From: Micromonospora sp. WMMD1155
GTDB taxonomy: Bacteria > Actinomycetota > Actinomycetes > Mycobacteriales > Micromonosporaceae
Assembly: GCF_029581275.1 (NCBI RefSeq)
Contig: NZ_CP120742.1
Coordinates: 4,960,501-5,024,500, forward strand
Length of the DNA: 64,000 bases
Reading direction: 5' to 3'
The notes beneath the pieces are model-generated. The model was not told the DNA's origin. It searched no databases and was given only the letters and a program-made list of their open reading frames with translations. Below are positions 35,601 through 42,496 of the stretch, in pieces (the first letter of the stretch is position 1; the number at the start of each line of letters is the position of its first letter). The translations under genes and the position numbers were made by a program.

Positions 35601-36901
35601 AGGCGCACGTCGGCGCGCACGGCCGCGTCGATGATGCGGTCGTGATCGGCGGCGGGGACACCGAGCTGCGCGGCGACCGCACGGAGCGCTGCTTCGTCGA
35701 CGCCGTCCGGATGTAGCCGGTACGCGCGGCGAACGACCCGCCGCGCGGTAACGGCGGTGTTATCCCGGGCGGCGCCGGTGAGGACGAGGCGTACCTGCCC
35801 GGCGGTGTCGAGTCGCGTCGCGCGGTCCTCGGCCTGCCAACGCTGCACGGCCTGGTGGGTGGACTCGGCGCCCTTGTGCGGGCGGCGGGTCCGCAACGTC
35901 GCGTCCTGCGCGCGGCGACGCCACTGCGCGGCCACTGATCGTGTCGCCGGAGCTTGTCTGTCGGTGCGGCGGTTCATCTCCTCGGTGATCGCGCCCCGCC
36001 GCTTGCCGTAGTGGCGCAGCGACGCCTCGCTGAAACCGACGATCTCGCGGATCCCGGAGTCATCACGGGCGGCGAAGCTAACCCCGAGGCGGCGGTGAAG
36101 TTCGACTTCCACCGCGCGTTCGTAGGCAACGCGGCCTGCGGTGGTCGCGCGGTAGAAGGCCTTGCCGTCGAGGGCCAGCCACTGTGGGTCGCCGTCCGCG
36201 GTGACCGTCTGGACCTTGCTGGAGACGACGACGTGCGAGTGCAGCTGCGGGTCGCGCTCGCGGCTCATGCGGTGGTCGAAGACCAGCGCCGCCAGCCCCG
36301 CAGTGTCGAGTTGGCGGACGCCGCCCGCGCCGGCGCGGGCGAACGCACCATGGCGCTGGAGGTGATCGAGGAGCGACCGCACCCCGGCGTGGTGCGCGGC
36401 CACGACGTCCTGTTTGACCGCGTCGTCGCCGAACGCCCACAGCAGCGATACGGATTTAACAGGGGAGACGGTGACGTCGTATGCGGATACGGCCCGCCGC
36501 TCGGGCGCGTGCATGATGTCGTGCCATACCTTGTCGCGCTGCTCCACTGTGGCATCGGCGGGCAGGTGCGCCAGCGCCCGCTGGACGGCCTTCTCGCGGT
36601 ATTCGTCGGTCATCGGCGTGTAGATCCGCCATTTTTGTCCGAGCCGATAACCGGCGAGCGGGTGACGTCCTTGGCCGATGAGGTACCGCATTTGCCGCTC
36701 GTTGACCCAGCCGGCGACGCCAAGGACGGCGGCGCCGTCGCCGGCCCACCAGCCGGGGCTCTCTCCCCGCGCGGTGTGGTTGACGTAGTAGGGCGTTGGC
36801 CCTCCATCTCCCAGTGGTCGCAGGTCATGGCGGCCAGCGGCCACCTGCTCCATCACGTAGCGGTAGCCGTCGCCGGGCGAGATGCGCGTGACGGACAACA
36901 T
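32639..36901 (-). CDS. MobF/TrwC-type relaxase-helicase
   Basis: 1420 aa. The N-terminal relaxase domain begins MLSVTRISPGDGYRYV; the expected catalytic Tyr region is at the very N-terminus (GYRYV, PYYVN). The metal site is formed by QLHSHVVVSSKVQ near residue 225. A RecD-like helicase follows, with P-loop GVVGPAGTGKTYLQ near 590, VIIDEASQVSS as Walker B and a C-terminal UvrD-like motif (AYALTVDSVEGQT). Residues after 1000 are helical. It nicks oriT, stays bound to the 5' end and unwinds the strand for export. The start is ATG 36901; the earlier in-frame TTG adds only seven residues. Confidence 0.92.
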   Translation of the reverse strand: MLSVTRISPGDGYRYVMEQVAAGRHDLRPLGDGGPTPYYVNHTARGESPGWWAGDGAAVLGVAGWVNERQMRYLIGQGRHPLAGYRLGQKWRIYTPMTDEYREKAVQRALAHLPADATVEQRDKVWHDIMHAPERRAVSAYDVTVSPVKSVSLLWAFGDDAVKQDVVAAHHAGVRSLLDHLQRHGAFARAGAGGVRQLDTAGLAALVFDHRMSRERDPQLHSHVVVSSKVQTVTADGDPQWLALDGKAFYRATTAGRVAYERAVEVELHRRLGVSFAARDDSGIREIVGFSEASLRHYGKRRGAITEEMNRRTDRQAPATRSVAAQWRRRAQDATLRTRRPHKGAESTHQAVQRWQAEDRATRLDTAGQVRLVLTGAARDNTAVTARRVVRRAYRLHPDGVDEAALRAVAAQLGVPAADHDRIIDAAVRADVRLALARAVRSLGRERAVFGREHLELAIGRVLDITPGQSPQADWQRVQTLAGQAVAEGLAGLRVLTPPALVQWGPSLLRGSDRHSEYTRHRDLQMTTHTVLAAEKEVLTYAGRRGAIPAPAAAITSATAALRLSPEQEAALRWLVGDDRRVTGVVGPAGTGKTYLQRAVVTAARDSGVPVLGLTVGQSAAQLLADATAAPGQVLRTENIARWLHAQHRPPPGTSAADWQFRRGQWVIIDEASQVSSHDLARLVTHLDKVNGKLILVGDPEQISAIGPGGLFRYLDGLGATTHLSQVRRFTQPWEGEASLRLRGGDLTVLAEYDRRGRIVGGHRQHLIGQMLDRWAADTTTEHRSVMLVETADEAADIARRARDILIHAGLVQAGPTVRLRDGNHASVGDIIVTRRNDRRISAGTTYVANRDQWRVDAITRAGQVQVTNLRTTATALLPAAYTAQHVQLAYALTVDSVEGQTVHTARGLVDDNTSLARLYVMLTRGTTLNEAYVVTDDHPREGTPPQPPTARVAVLADIMRRATPDRSATETEQHLWADVDALHAWTPIYDDLSARARIPEYLAIVRQISGRQLAERLARDLALPALIARLTTLREAGHDPTDVLRRAIRPREINSADDIAAVLSWRIDRIIGRATADPTIATTPALAATYTERMPADLTGDIGDALRQVAGICDRRVRALADLAAEQQPAWARALGDVPDDPAGRDQWRTRAEVVVTYRDRYKLTSAHPIGPEPSSGDIARWNAWHRARVVLGAATLAGRLTTTDDPELARLITAQRTADDAAPPYVADQLRDTHLTLTDVEQRHHDLALLLTAVDAAGQRATAHAQQLRPRWWQRGPSRTRILTAQRETQQRIDAATGRAASLRATLTSLREVIDQRQARVTDLESRHRTWSRWYTSALPTRYAGLAAAAEQARRTTSRRTTLADAIATTTARVRAIDETRPQPHTTPITGGLPQHATAARDRTTTRDLGTTEGAEID

Positions 36902-37137
36902 GACTCGACCGTAAAAGATCAACTATTCGAACGGCGGTGGAGAATGCAAGGGGGTGTGTCCCCCGTAAGTGAGCAAGAAACGAAGCGGTAGCTGTTTAGG
37001 CAGGCCGCAGAGTGCGTGGCTGAGGATGAACGGTTGGCCGGGGAAGATGATGAACTGCGGCCAGCATCGAACGAATAGACGAATTGGTGTGGCGCGTGAT
37101 CTGGTGAGCTGCCGGGAGTGGTCGCTACGGTCGGGGA
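36902..37137. other. Candidate oriT / divergent promoter region
   Basis: 236 bp between the divergent relaxase gene and the small basic protein gene, the usual place for oriT in MobF systems. It has a GGGGG-TGTGT-CCCCC hairpin (36950-36964) and a CTATTCG/CGAATAG pair at its two ends. No nic consensus was recognised. The assignment is positional. Confidence 0.35.
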
Positions 37138-37554
37138 ATGGCGAGTAAAACGGGGAATGACGCGACCTTGGCGCTGCGGCGGCGGCAGGAGTTGGAGCTG
37201 CGGGCGGTGCGGGCGGTCGAGCAGGCTGCCGGGGCGGTGCAGGATGCGCAGCGGCGTCGGCGTGAGGTCGTCGCGCGGCTGGATCAGGAAGTCGGGACGG
37301 CTGCTGCGGCGCACGGGTTGGCGGTGGCGGTCCTGGCGACGGTGCTGCGCGATGACGGCCTGGCGGCGGACTTGACCGGGGTGGACGTGGCGCGGGTGCG
37401 GGCGTATCGGCGTGGCGCGGATGGCGCTGCGGTGAGGGCTCGGATCAATGAGTTGGGCGAGGTGGTGCCTCGTCGTCGGCGTATGGCTGTCCCGGTGCCC
37501 GGAAATGCCGGGCCGGCTTCCGCCGGTGATGTCTCGCGCGGCGCTCTGCCCTGA
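37138..37554 (+). CDS. Small basic coiled-coil protein, possible relaxosome accessory
   Basis: 138 aa. It has an N-terminal amphipathic helix (RRRQELELRAVRAVEQAAGAVQDAQRRRREVVARL), an Ala-rich middle and a basic tail. It is transcribed divergently from the relaxase across the candidate oriT. Small basic proteins in this position often bind oriT and assist nicking (TrwA/MobC-like role), but no ribbon-helix-helix motif is visible. ATG 37138 follows GGGG. Confidence 0.6.
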   Translation: MASKTGNDATLALRRRQELELRAVRAVEQAAGAVQDAQRRRREVVARLDQEVGTAAAAHGLAVAVLATVLRDDGLAADLTGVDVARVRAYRRGADGAAVRARINELGEVVPRRRRMAVPVPGNAGPASAGDVSRGALP

Positions 37555-37563
37555 GTTGGTGGG

Positions 37564-37599
37564 GCTGGCCGGTCCGGGCTCTAGCCCGAACCGGCCGGC
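37564..37599. terminator. Bidirectional hairpin terminator
   Basis: A 17-bp stem (GCTGGCCGGTCCGGGCT against 37583-37599, two G-T pairs) with a 2-nt loop lies between the convergent gene ends at 37554 and 37617. Confidence 0.75.
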
Positions 37600-37616
37600 G
37601 TTGTGGGTGCCGTGGG

Positions 37617-38294
37617 TTAGGTCCAGTCGAGTCCGCATCCGGTGCAGACGAGAACTGTTCCTTCGCCTACCCATTCCATGAGTTTGTCGTCGGTGGCGGT
37701 GCAGTGTTCGGGGATGGCGGCGGGCCAGTCACCTTCGATGACCAAGTGGCCGGGGTAAACCCATCCCCTGGTCTGGCTGCCGTGGTACCTGACGGGCGGC
37801 CCGGGGTGTGGGCCGGCCAGTGGCAGTAGGGCGCGGTGGCGTAGGCCGGTGCCGGTGAGGTCGGTCGGGATTGCGGGTGGCAGCTTCTTGTGGACGGCTC
37901 GCCGGTATTGGGTGAAGTCTTTGAAGGTGGGCGATGCCAGTTCCGCGCGGTCGATGAGCGCGAGCGCTTCGTAGGGCTCGGCGGCCTGGTGGTGGTGCAG
38001 TGCCGCGCTGAGGTAGTTGTTTGCGCGGGTATTGCGGGCGTCTTCGCGGGCGCTCCGTTCGGCGATGGTGGTGCGTGGCGCGGTAAGCGTGTCGGGGTTG
38101 GCGTCGAGGTGAGCGGCAACGGCTTCCCAGATTTTGGGCCGCCCGTATTTGGTGGTCAATGCGTCAAGGTGGTGGTCGGCGATGTAGCGGACGGCCGCGT
38201 CCTTGCCGTCGTGGATTGGGCTGTGGAAGTAGTTGGGTGCCCAGTCGTCGCAGGTGTGGGCGATGATGACGAGTTCGGGGCGGGTCAGTCTCAT
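37617..38294 (-). CDS. Hypothetical protein, tandem paralog A
   Basis: 225 aa. It shares most of its length with the next gene upstream (38536-39216): EPYEALALIDRAELASPT, DLTGT-LRHRALLPLA, PHPGPPV, GWVYPGHLVI, WPAAIPEHCTATDD and a C-terminal VLVCTGCGLDWT. The N-terminal helical third is less conserved. The conserved Cys-x-x-Cys near the end and the His-rich centre suggest a metal site. No known family. GAGG precedes ATG 38294. It is the downstream copy of a gene-plus-terminator duplication. Confidence 0.7.
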   Translation of the reverse strand: MRLTRPELVIIAHTCDDWAPNYFHSPIHDGKDAAVRYIADHHLDALTTKYGRPKIWEAVAAHLDANPDTLTAPRTTIAERSAREDARNTRANNYLSAALHHHQAAEPYEALALIDRAELASPTFKDFTQYRRAVHKKLPPAIPTDLTGTGLRHRALLPLAGPHPGPPVRYHGSQTRGWVYPGHLVIEGDWPAAIPEHCTATDDKLMEWVGEGTVLVCTGCGLDWT

Positions 38295-38350
38295 GCTGGT
38301 GCCTCTCGTGTGGTGCGTGGGTGTGCGCTGCGGGGTGCGGCAGTGGGTGA

Positions 38351-38417
38351 CGGGTGCGGCAGCCGGCGGCGGCGCGCTCGATGCGCGTCGGTGACGTCTG
38401 GGGTGTGGTGGCCCGGC
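38351..38417. repeat. 67-bp repeat, copy 1
   Basis: Starts CGGGTGCGGCAGCCGGCGG and nearly matches 39257-39323 (about two differences). Each copy lies upstream of a paralog gene, so it is part of the duplicated unit. It includes GCGCGCTCGATGCGCGTC, which can fold on itself. Confidence 0.7.
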
Positions 38418-38484
38418 TGCTTCGTCGGAGGCCGGGCGTTGCGTTGGTAGACGTTCTGGCGATGTTGCGTCGTGAGTGGGGGAG

Positions 38485-38519
38485 GCTGGCCGGTCCGGGT
38501 TCCATTCGGACCGGCCAGC
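38485..38519 (-). terminator. Hairpin terminator of paralog B
   Basis: Perfect 13-bp stem GCTGGCCGGTCCG / CGGACCGGCCAGC with a 9-nt loop, 17 bp after the stop of the gene ending at 38536. It is a relative of the hairpin at 37564. Confidence 0.75.
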
Positions 38520-38535
38520 GTTGCGGGTGCTGTGG

Positions 38536-39216
38536 TTAGGTGCAGTCGAGTCCGCACCCGGTGCAGACGAGAACCGTTCTGTTGGCGATCCAGTCGGTGA
38601 GTTCGTCGTCGGTGGCGGTGCAGTGCTCGGGGATGGCGGCGGGCCAATTGCCGTCGATTACGAGGCGCCCGGGGTAGACCCATTCTTCGATGTGGATGCC
38701 GTGGTGCATGACGGGCGGCCCGGGGTGTGGGTTGGCCAGTGGCAGCAGGGCGCGGTGGCGCAGGTTCGTGCCGGTGAGGTCGGTACAGGAGAAGGGCGGC
38801 GTCTTTTTCTGTACGGCTCGCCGGTACTGACTGAAGTCCTTATAGGTGGGTGAGGCCAGCTCCGCCCGGTCGATGAGCGCAAGCGCTTCGTAGGGCTCGG
38901 CGGCGACGTGGTGGTGGTAGGCGCATTTCAGGTAGCGGGCGGCGTTGGCGTCGCGTTCGGCTTGGCGGGTACGGCGTTCCCGGTGGCTGATGCGGGGGGC
39001 GGTGAGGTCTTCGGGGTGGGCGTCGAGGTGGGAGGCGACGGCCTGCGAGATCATTTTTCGGCCGTGGCGCGCGGTGAGGGCTTGAAGGTGGTGGTCGGTG
39101 AGGTAGCGAACGGTGAGGCTCTTGGGCAGGTTCACTGGGGCGGCGGCGTAGGCGGTGGCCCAGTCCTGGCAGACGTGGGCGATGGTGATCTGTTCGGCGC
39201 GGCTGAGGGAACTCAA
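38536..39216 (-). CDS. Hypothetical protein, tandem paralog B
   Basis: About 226 aa. Paralog of the gene at 37617-38294, sharing EPYEALALIDRAELASPT, KDFSQYRRAVQKK, LRHRALLPLANPHPGPPV, EEWVYPGRLVIDG and VLVCTGCGLDCT. GGAAGG lies 8 nt before TTG 39216, and this start gives the same N-terminal length as paralog A (SLSRAEQITIAH against LTRPELVIIAH). The longer ATG at 39231 adds MEGKT. Function is unknown. A conserved CxxC end and His-rich middle point to metal binding. Confidence 0.7.
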   Translation of the reverse strand: MSSLSRAEQITIAHVCQDWATAYAAAPVNLPKSLTVRYLTDHHLQALTARHGRKMISQAVASHLDAHPEDLTAPRISHRERRTRQAERDANAARYLKCAYHHHVAAEPYEALALIDRAELASPTYKDFSQYRRAVQKKTPPFSCTDLTGTNLRHRALLPLANPHPGPPVMHHGIHIEEWVYPGRLVIDGNWPAAIPEHCTATDDELTDWIANRTVLVCTGCGLDCT

Positions 39217-39256
39217 GGTTTTGCCTTCCAATGGCGATGCGACGTGGGGTGAGGGG

Positions 39257-39323
39257 CGGGTGCGGCAGCCGGCGGTGGCGCGCTCGATGCGCGTCGGTGA
39301 CGTCTGGGGTGGGGTGGCCCGGC
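39257..39323. repeat. 67-bp repeat, copy 2
   Basis: Near-identical to 38351-38417. It lies upstream of paralog B, and its end overlaps the terminator stem beginning at 39317. Confidence 0.7.
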
Positions 39324-39343
39324 CGCCTTGCCGGCGGCCGGGC
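39317..39343 (-). terminator. Hairpin terminator
   Basis: Perfect 11-bp stem GCCCGGCCGCC / GGCGGCCGGGC with a 5-nt loop, 12 bp after the stop of the gene ending at 39356. Confidence 0.75.
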
Positions 39344-39355
39344 GATCCGCGCGGG

Positions 39356-39799
39356 TCAGACGTGTTGGCCGAGTAGGCGGCCGGGGTCGCCGGTGGTGAC
39401 CCATACGGAGGTGTCTCCGAACAGCCGTCCAGCGCGATTGACGAGCCCGGCGGGGTACACGTCGGGGCGCTGTACGTGGTGCTTGCCGTTCTGCCACAGG
39501 TCGAGCAGCAGGGCTGCCAGTCGCAGCGTGGCGCGCATTCGGCCGGCGTTGCAGGCGTCGCAGTGGTGTCGGCGGGCGTACTTGATCAGGGCGACGGTGG
39601 CCGCGCGTAGTTCGATGGCGGCGGCGGTGCTGTGGGTGGGTGTCGTGGGCCACGCTGGGGCGTGCTCGCACAGCTGCAGAAAGGTGATGACCTGTGCCAT
39701 GCGGCGGCGGGCCGCGTCGAGCAGGTTCAGGACGTGTCGCGTGTGGGGGTCGGCGGGAAGGGCCGGGAGCGCGACGGTGGGAGCAGTCAGCGTGGGCAT
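39356..39799 (-). CDS. Hypothetical plasmid-type protein under leader-motif control
   Basis: 147 aa. Helical, with a central YARRHHCDACNAGRMRATLRLAALLLDLWQ segment whose His/Cys cluster could bind a metal, and a short C-terminal strand region (LFGDTSVWVTTGDPG). GAGGAG lies 9 nt before ATG 39799. It is preceded by the conserved 17-bp-spaced promoter and leader hairpin and followed by its own terminator, so it is a single-gene unit. No family recognised. Confidence 0.65.
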   Translation of the reverse strand: MPTLTAPTVALPALPADPHTRHVLNLLDAARRRMAQVITFLQLCEHAPAWPTTPTHSTAAAIELRAATVALIKYARRHHCDACNAGRMRATLRLAALLLDLWQNGKHHVQRPDVYPAGLVNRAGRLFGDTSVWVTTGDPGRLLGQHV

Positions 39800-39897
39800 C
39801 GTGGGACTCCTCGCATGGGGTTTGGTGGGTGTCCGTTAGGGGTTCGCCGTCCCTGTCGAACAGCTATTACTATACCCGGTTCCGGGTGTTGTGTCTA
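39800..39897 (-). promoter_or_regulatory. Promoter and conserved leader hairpin, copy 1
   Basis: On the minus strand: -35 TAGACA (39892-39897), 17 bp, -10 TATAGT (39869-39874), then GTTCG and a hairpin AGGG-ACGGCGAAC-CCCT (39838-39854), then a C/A-rich leader with CACCAAACCCC and a GAGGAG site. The same layout recurs at 40.6, 42.4, 44.1 and 46.0 kb, with related hairpins at 48.1 and 50.05 kb. Confidence 0.75.
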
Positions 39898-39900
39898 TCT

Positions 39901-39936
39901 GGGTGGCCCGGAACTGTCCAGGGTTCCGGGCCACCC
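39901..39936 (-). terminator. Hairpin terminator of the diguanylate cyclase gene
   Basis: Perfect 14-bp stem GGGTGGCCCGGAAC / GTTCCGGGCCACCC with an 8-nt loop, 8 bp after the stop at 39945 and just upstream of the next promoter's -35. Confidence 0.8.
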
Positions 39937-39944
39937 GGGGTGGG

Positions 39945-40589
39945 CTAGAAGCGGTAGCGGCGGCGTTGCATCGGGAGCGTTGCCGTGACGGTCGCGCCGA
40001 TGTTCTGGTGCCACTCCTTGACGCCTCCGCCGCGTCGCTTGGCTGCGTACATGGCGGCGTCTGCCCGCCGGATCAGGTCGACGGCGGTGACGTCGTTGTG
40101 GTCCGCGAGGGCGAGCCCGAGGCTCGCATAGCAGCCGAACTGTGTTGCGCCGAGAGTGACGGTTGCCGCGTCGAGCGCCCGGGTGGCGGCCTCGGCGTTG
40201 TTTCGGGCGGTGTACATGCCGTCATCGGTGATGATCATGAACTCGTCGCCTCCCATCCGCCCGACCATTGCCCGTGAGAGGTTGAGTGCTGTCAGGGTGT
40301 CTGCTACCCGGCAGAGCACGAGGTCCCCGGCGGTGTGGCCGTGCTCGTCGTTGATCTCCTTGAAGCGGTTGAGGTCGAGAAGGGCCACGGCTACCGGGCG
40401 GGTTCGGTCGGCGAGCAGGTAGTCCAGGTGCAGGAGCAGGGCGCGGCGGTTCGGCAGTCCGGTCAGGGCGTCGTGGTGGGCCTCGTAGCGGGCGGTGACG
40501 AGATCGGTGCGGAGCTTCCTGTTGCGCGCGAGAAGCGCGATGCACGACGCGGTGGTGGTTGCGAGCAGGAGCGTGGATGCGGTGCTCAT
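39945..40589 (-). CDS. GGDEF diguanylate cyclase
   Basis: 214 aa. A short hydrophobic N-terminus (STASTLLLATTTASCIALLA) acts as a single anchor, then a complete GGDEF domain: DALTGLPNRRALLLHLD, VALLDLNRFKEINDEHGHTAGD with the metal-binding Asp, and the active-site RMGGDEF near residue 115, ending ADAAMYAAKRRG. It should make cyclic di-GMP from GTP; I see no RxxD inhibitory site before GGDEF. AAGGAG precedes ATG 40589. Its start codon is the exact left edge of the 463-bp repeat, so its promoter is shared with the gene at 44014. Confidence 0.88.
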   Translation of the reverse strand: MSTASTLLLATTTASCIALLARNRKLRTDLVTARYEAHHDALTGLPNRRALLLHLDYLLADRTRPVAVALLDLNRFKEINDEHGHTAGDLVLCRVADTLTALNLSRAMVGRMGGDEFMIITDDGMYTARNNAEAATRALDAATVTLGATQFGCYASLGLALADHNDVTAVDLIRRADAAMYAAKRRGGGVKEWHQNIGATVTATLPMQRRRYRF

Positions 40590-40685
40590 GCGTCTCCTTG
40601 GTTGGGGGTTTGTGTGGTGTGCGGTGGGGGTTCGCCGTCCCCTCCGAACAACTATTACTTTACCCGCTCTTGCGTTCCGTGGCTA
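40590..40685 (-). promoter_or_regulatory. Promoter and conserved leader hairpin, copy 2
   Basis: -35 TAGCCA (40680-40685), 17 bp, -10 TAAAGT (40657-40662), then TTGTTCGG, the hairpin GGGG-ACGGCGAA-CCCC (about 40626-40642), a C/A-rich leader and AAGGAG. The hexamers are weaker than in copies 1, 3 and 5. Confidence 0.7.
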
Positions 40686-40840
40686 CCCTGTTTGGCCTGT
40701 TCGGACATCGGATTTTATGATCTTGGAAAGTGGGTGCCGGCGGGTACGCCGACCACCGTGCGTGGTGCGGCCGTGGTGCGTCCCCCCACTTCTTCCGGCG
40801 GTGGGGGCGAGTTCACTCGACCCGTGGCGCGCACAGTGGA

Positions 40841-40922
40841 GGTCAAGTCCGGGCGCGGGGTTTCGAGTAAAAGATCATGCGGGGTGTGCATGATGTTTTG
40901 CGAGCCGCGGCCGGACTTGACC
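40841..40922. other. Nested palindrome inside the 463-bp repeat
   Basis: Outer arms GGTCAAGTCCGG (40841-40852) and CCGGACTTGACC (40911-40922) are perfect complements. Inside lies ATCATGC-ggggtgt-GCATGAT, with partly matching A-rich flanks, so the whole 82 nt can fold into one long arm. A copy lies at 44266-44347. It could be a cruciform binding site, an origin element or a structured RNA. No coding signal is convincing. Confidence 0.65.
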
Positions 40923-41084
40923 GGAGCGAGCACGTCGCTAGCCTGTTCGGCCCCCACCGAAGGAGAAGGGGTTTTGAGCAGTGCGGCCGGAGGCCGCTTC
41001 CGGTTTCCGGTCCGCTAGGACCGGGCCTGAAACCCGGCAGCACCCGACGGCGGCCCAGTGCGGTCCGCCGTCAGGCGACCTTAG

Positions 41085-41600
41085 CTACAGGTCCGGGGCG
41101 GGCGGCCTGATCCGCTGTACCCGCTGCAAGAGTTCAATGGGTATTTCGGCCGCAGGGGTCCGGGTCCGGGGGTCCAAAGTCGTGCGATAGCCGGTCGTCC
41201 ACAGTAAGCGCCATTCGTGGGCTCTGTGTCCGGGGCGAGCCCCGTGCGGGTCGCCGCCAGATGTGGCGGCGTCCGACGCCTGGGCGCGGTAGTGGGTCAT
41301 GTGGCCCGCGATCATGGGGCACGCGGTCACGCTGTAGTGAGCGCACTCGGGGTGCATGGCGGGTTCGGTGCTGATGAGCCGTTCAAAGTCGATGGTCCGC
41401 ATGGCGAAGACGCACAGCCGGACCATCTGCTCACCGCAGATCTGGCAGAGTTGGTCGATGAAGGCGGCTTGTAGCCGGGCGGCGTCGATCGCTCCGAAGC
41501 GGTAACGGCCGTCGGGCATCTGAACGGTGATCCACGGTACGACCAGGCCGCCGACGGTGGGGCGGTGTCGCAGCCGAACGGGGATGGGGATCTCGGGCAT
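41085..41600 (-). CDS. Phage/plasmid-type small Cys-motif protein
   Basis: 171 aa. It begins MPEIPIPVRLRHRP and contains VPWITVQMPDGRYRFG, a CQICGEQ zinc-knuckle pair, HPECAHYSVTACPMI and a basic tail. This is the plan of a family common in actinophages and plasmids, often misnamed OmpA-like, which has a CxxCG and a later C-x-x-x-x-x-x-x-C-P. Function is unknown. It has no leader-motif promoter of its own and follows the gene at 41684-42337 after a hairpin, so expression may depend on readthrough. Confidence 0.65.
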   Translation of the reverse strand: MPEIPIPVRLRHRPTVGGLVVPWITVQMPDGRYRFGAIDAARLQAAFIDQLCQICGEQMVRLCVFAMRTIDFERLISTEPAMHPECAHYSVTACPMIAGHMTHYRAQASDAATSGGDPHGARPGHRAHEWRLLWTTGYRTTLDPRTRTPAAEIPIELLQRVQRIRPPAPDL

Positions 41601-41622
41601 GAGCAGTCTTTCTGGCTGTGGT

Positions 41623-41651
41623 GGTGCCGGCCGGTGTGCCCGGCCGGCACC
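41623..41651 (-). terminator. Hairpin terminator or attenuator
   Basis: Perfect 12-bp stem GGTGCCGGCCGG / CCGGCCGGCACC with a 5-nt loop between the genes ending at 41684 and starting at 41600. Confidence 0.75.
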
Positions 41652-41683
41652 GACGAATGGGCTGGGGGTGGGCGTCGCCCGGC

Positions 41684-42337
41684 CTATCCGGTGATGTCCG
41701 CGCCGAAGCGGCGCGACATGTTGTCGAGCGGGACCGCCGTGCGGGTCGTGGTGCCGTCGTAGGCGACGCTGAACGCGTGAAAGACCCCGCCGGTCTCGTC
41801 CGGTGTGTGCTCGATGTGCTCGACGTGTTGCCCGCTGAAGGTGATGAGTAGCAGGGCGTGGATCGTGGCGGCGTCGTCCGTGGCCCGCGTCCGCCCGGGG
41901 TTGGTTGTGGTGACGACAACCGCGACCGAGAAGATGCCGGTGCGAAACACCCGAAGGTCGCAGCTTGCCGGGGTTCCGCCGCCGCTTAGGTAAATCAGGG
42001 TGCCCGTCGCTTCGAGCGGGGCCGGTCCGGGAATCGCTGGCAGCGTGTGTGCCGATCCCGGCTGCTCTCGGGTTCCCTCCCAGACGCGATCCGCCTCAAG
42101 GTCGGCGCGCAGGGTGTCGGGGATGACGGCGTAAGGGCGCACTGCCTCGATGATGGTGGCAGGGTCGGTGATGCGCGTTTCCACCCCGAGCCACAGCGGC
42201 ATGTAGTCGGGGTTGTCCTCGTTCAGCTCGCCCTCATTGATCACCTGGGCGAAGTAGCTGCGTAGCGGGCGATCCCACCCCACAACCGCGATGTAGCCGT
42301 CCCGGTCGGGGAGGGCGTCGAGCTGATGCCTACTCAC
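41684..42337 (-). CDS. Hypothetical protein under leader-motif control
   Basis: 217 aa from GTG 42337, chosen because AAGGAGA lies 6 nt upstream and the leader motif ends there. The N-terminal half reads HQLDALPDRDGYIAVVGWDRPLRSYFAQVI then LWLGVETRITDPATI, a pattern seen in plasmid and phage hypothetical proteins that I cannot name. The C-terminal half is a separate beta-rich segment (GIFSVAVVVTTTNPGRTR; HALLLITFSGQHVEHIE). It may be a two-domain fusion. Confidence 0.65.
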   Translation of the reverse strand: MSRHQLDALPDRDGYIAVVGWDRPLRSYFAQVINEGELNEDNPDYMPLWLGVETRITDPATIIEAVRPYAVIPDTLRADLEADRVWEGTREQPGSAHTLPAIPGPAPLEATGTLIYLSGGGTPASCDLRVFRTGIFSVAVVVTTTNPGRTRATDDAATIHALLLITFSGQHVEHIEHTPDETGGVFHAFSVAYDGTTTRTAVPLDNMSRRFGADITG

Positions 42338-42431
42338 GAGAAATCTCCTTGGGGTTTGGTGGTTGTCCTGGTGGGGTTCGCCGTCCCACCCGAACAACTA
42401 TTACTATACCCGGTTCCGTGTAGGTTGTCTA
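42338..42431 (-). promoter_or_regulatory. Promoter and conserved leader hairpin, copy 3
   Basis: -35 TAGACA (42426-42431), 17 bp, -10 TATAGT (42403-42408), TTGTTCG, and a hairpin whose arms are GGTGGG and CCCACC around ACGGCGAAC (42370-42390). A C/A-rich leader and AAGGAGA follow. Confidence 0.75.
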
Positions 42432-42461
42432 CTTGGGAAGCCTGACAAGAGTGGGGCGAGC

Positions 42462-42488
42462 GGGGGAGTCGCGTGCGGCGACTCCCCC
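42462..42488 (-). terminator. Hairpin terminator
   Basis: Perfect 11-bp stem GGGGGAGTCGC / GCGACTCCCCC with a 5-nt loop, 8 bp after the stop of the 505-aa gene. Confidence 0.8.
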
Positions 42489-42496
42489 GGGCGCTG

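Larger units (their letters stand above)
40587..41049. repeat. 463-bp direct repeat, copy 1
   Basis: Matches 44012-44474 at a constant offset of 3425 with one difference seen (G at 40990, C at 44415). It begins at the start codon of the cyclase gene, and the second copy begins at the start codon of the 505-aa gene. It holds the leader, promoter, a nested palindrome (40841-40922) and GC-rich hairpins at its far end. Recombination between copies would delete three genes. Confidence 0.92.

Noticed and set aside
40877..41110. Short frame in the 463-bp repeat starting MRGVHDVLRAAAGLD, also in copy 2
   Set aside because: It crosses the palindrome, lacks an SD and its 3' end differs between copies. 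A structured noncoding role is more likely.
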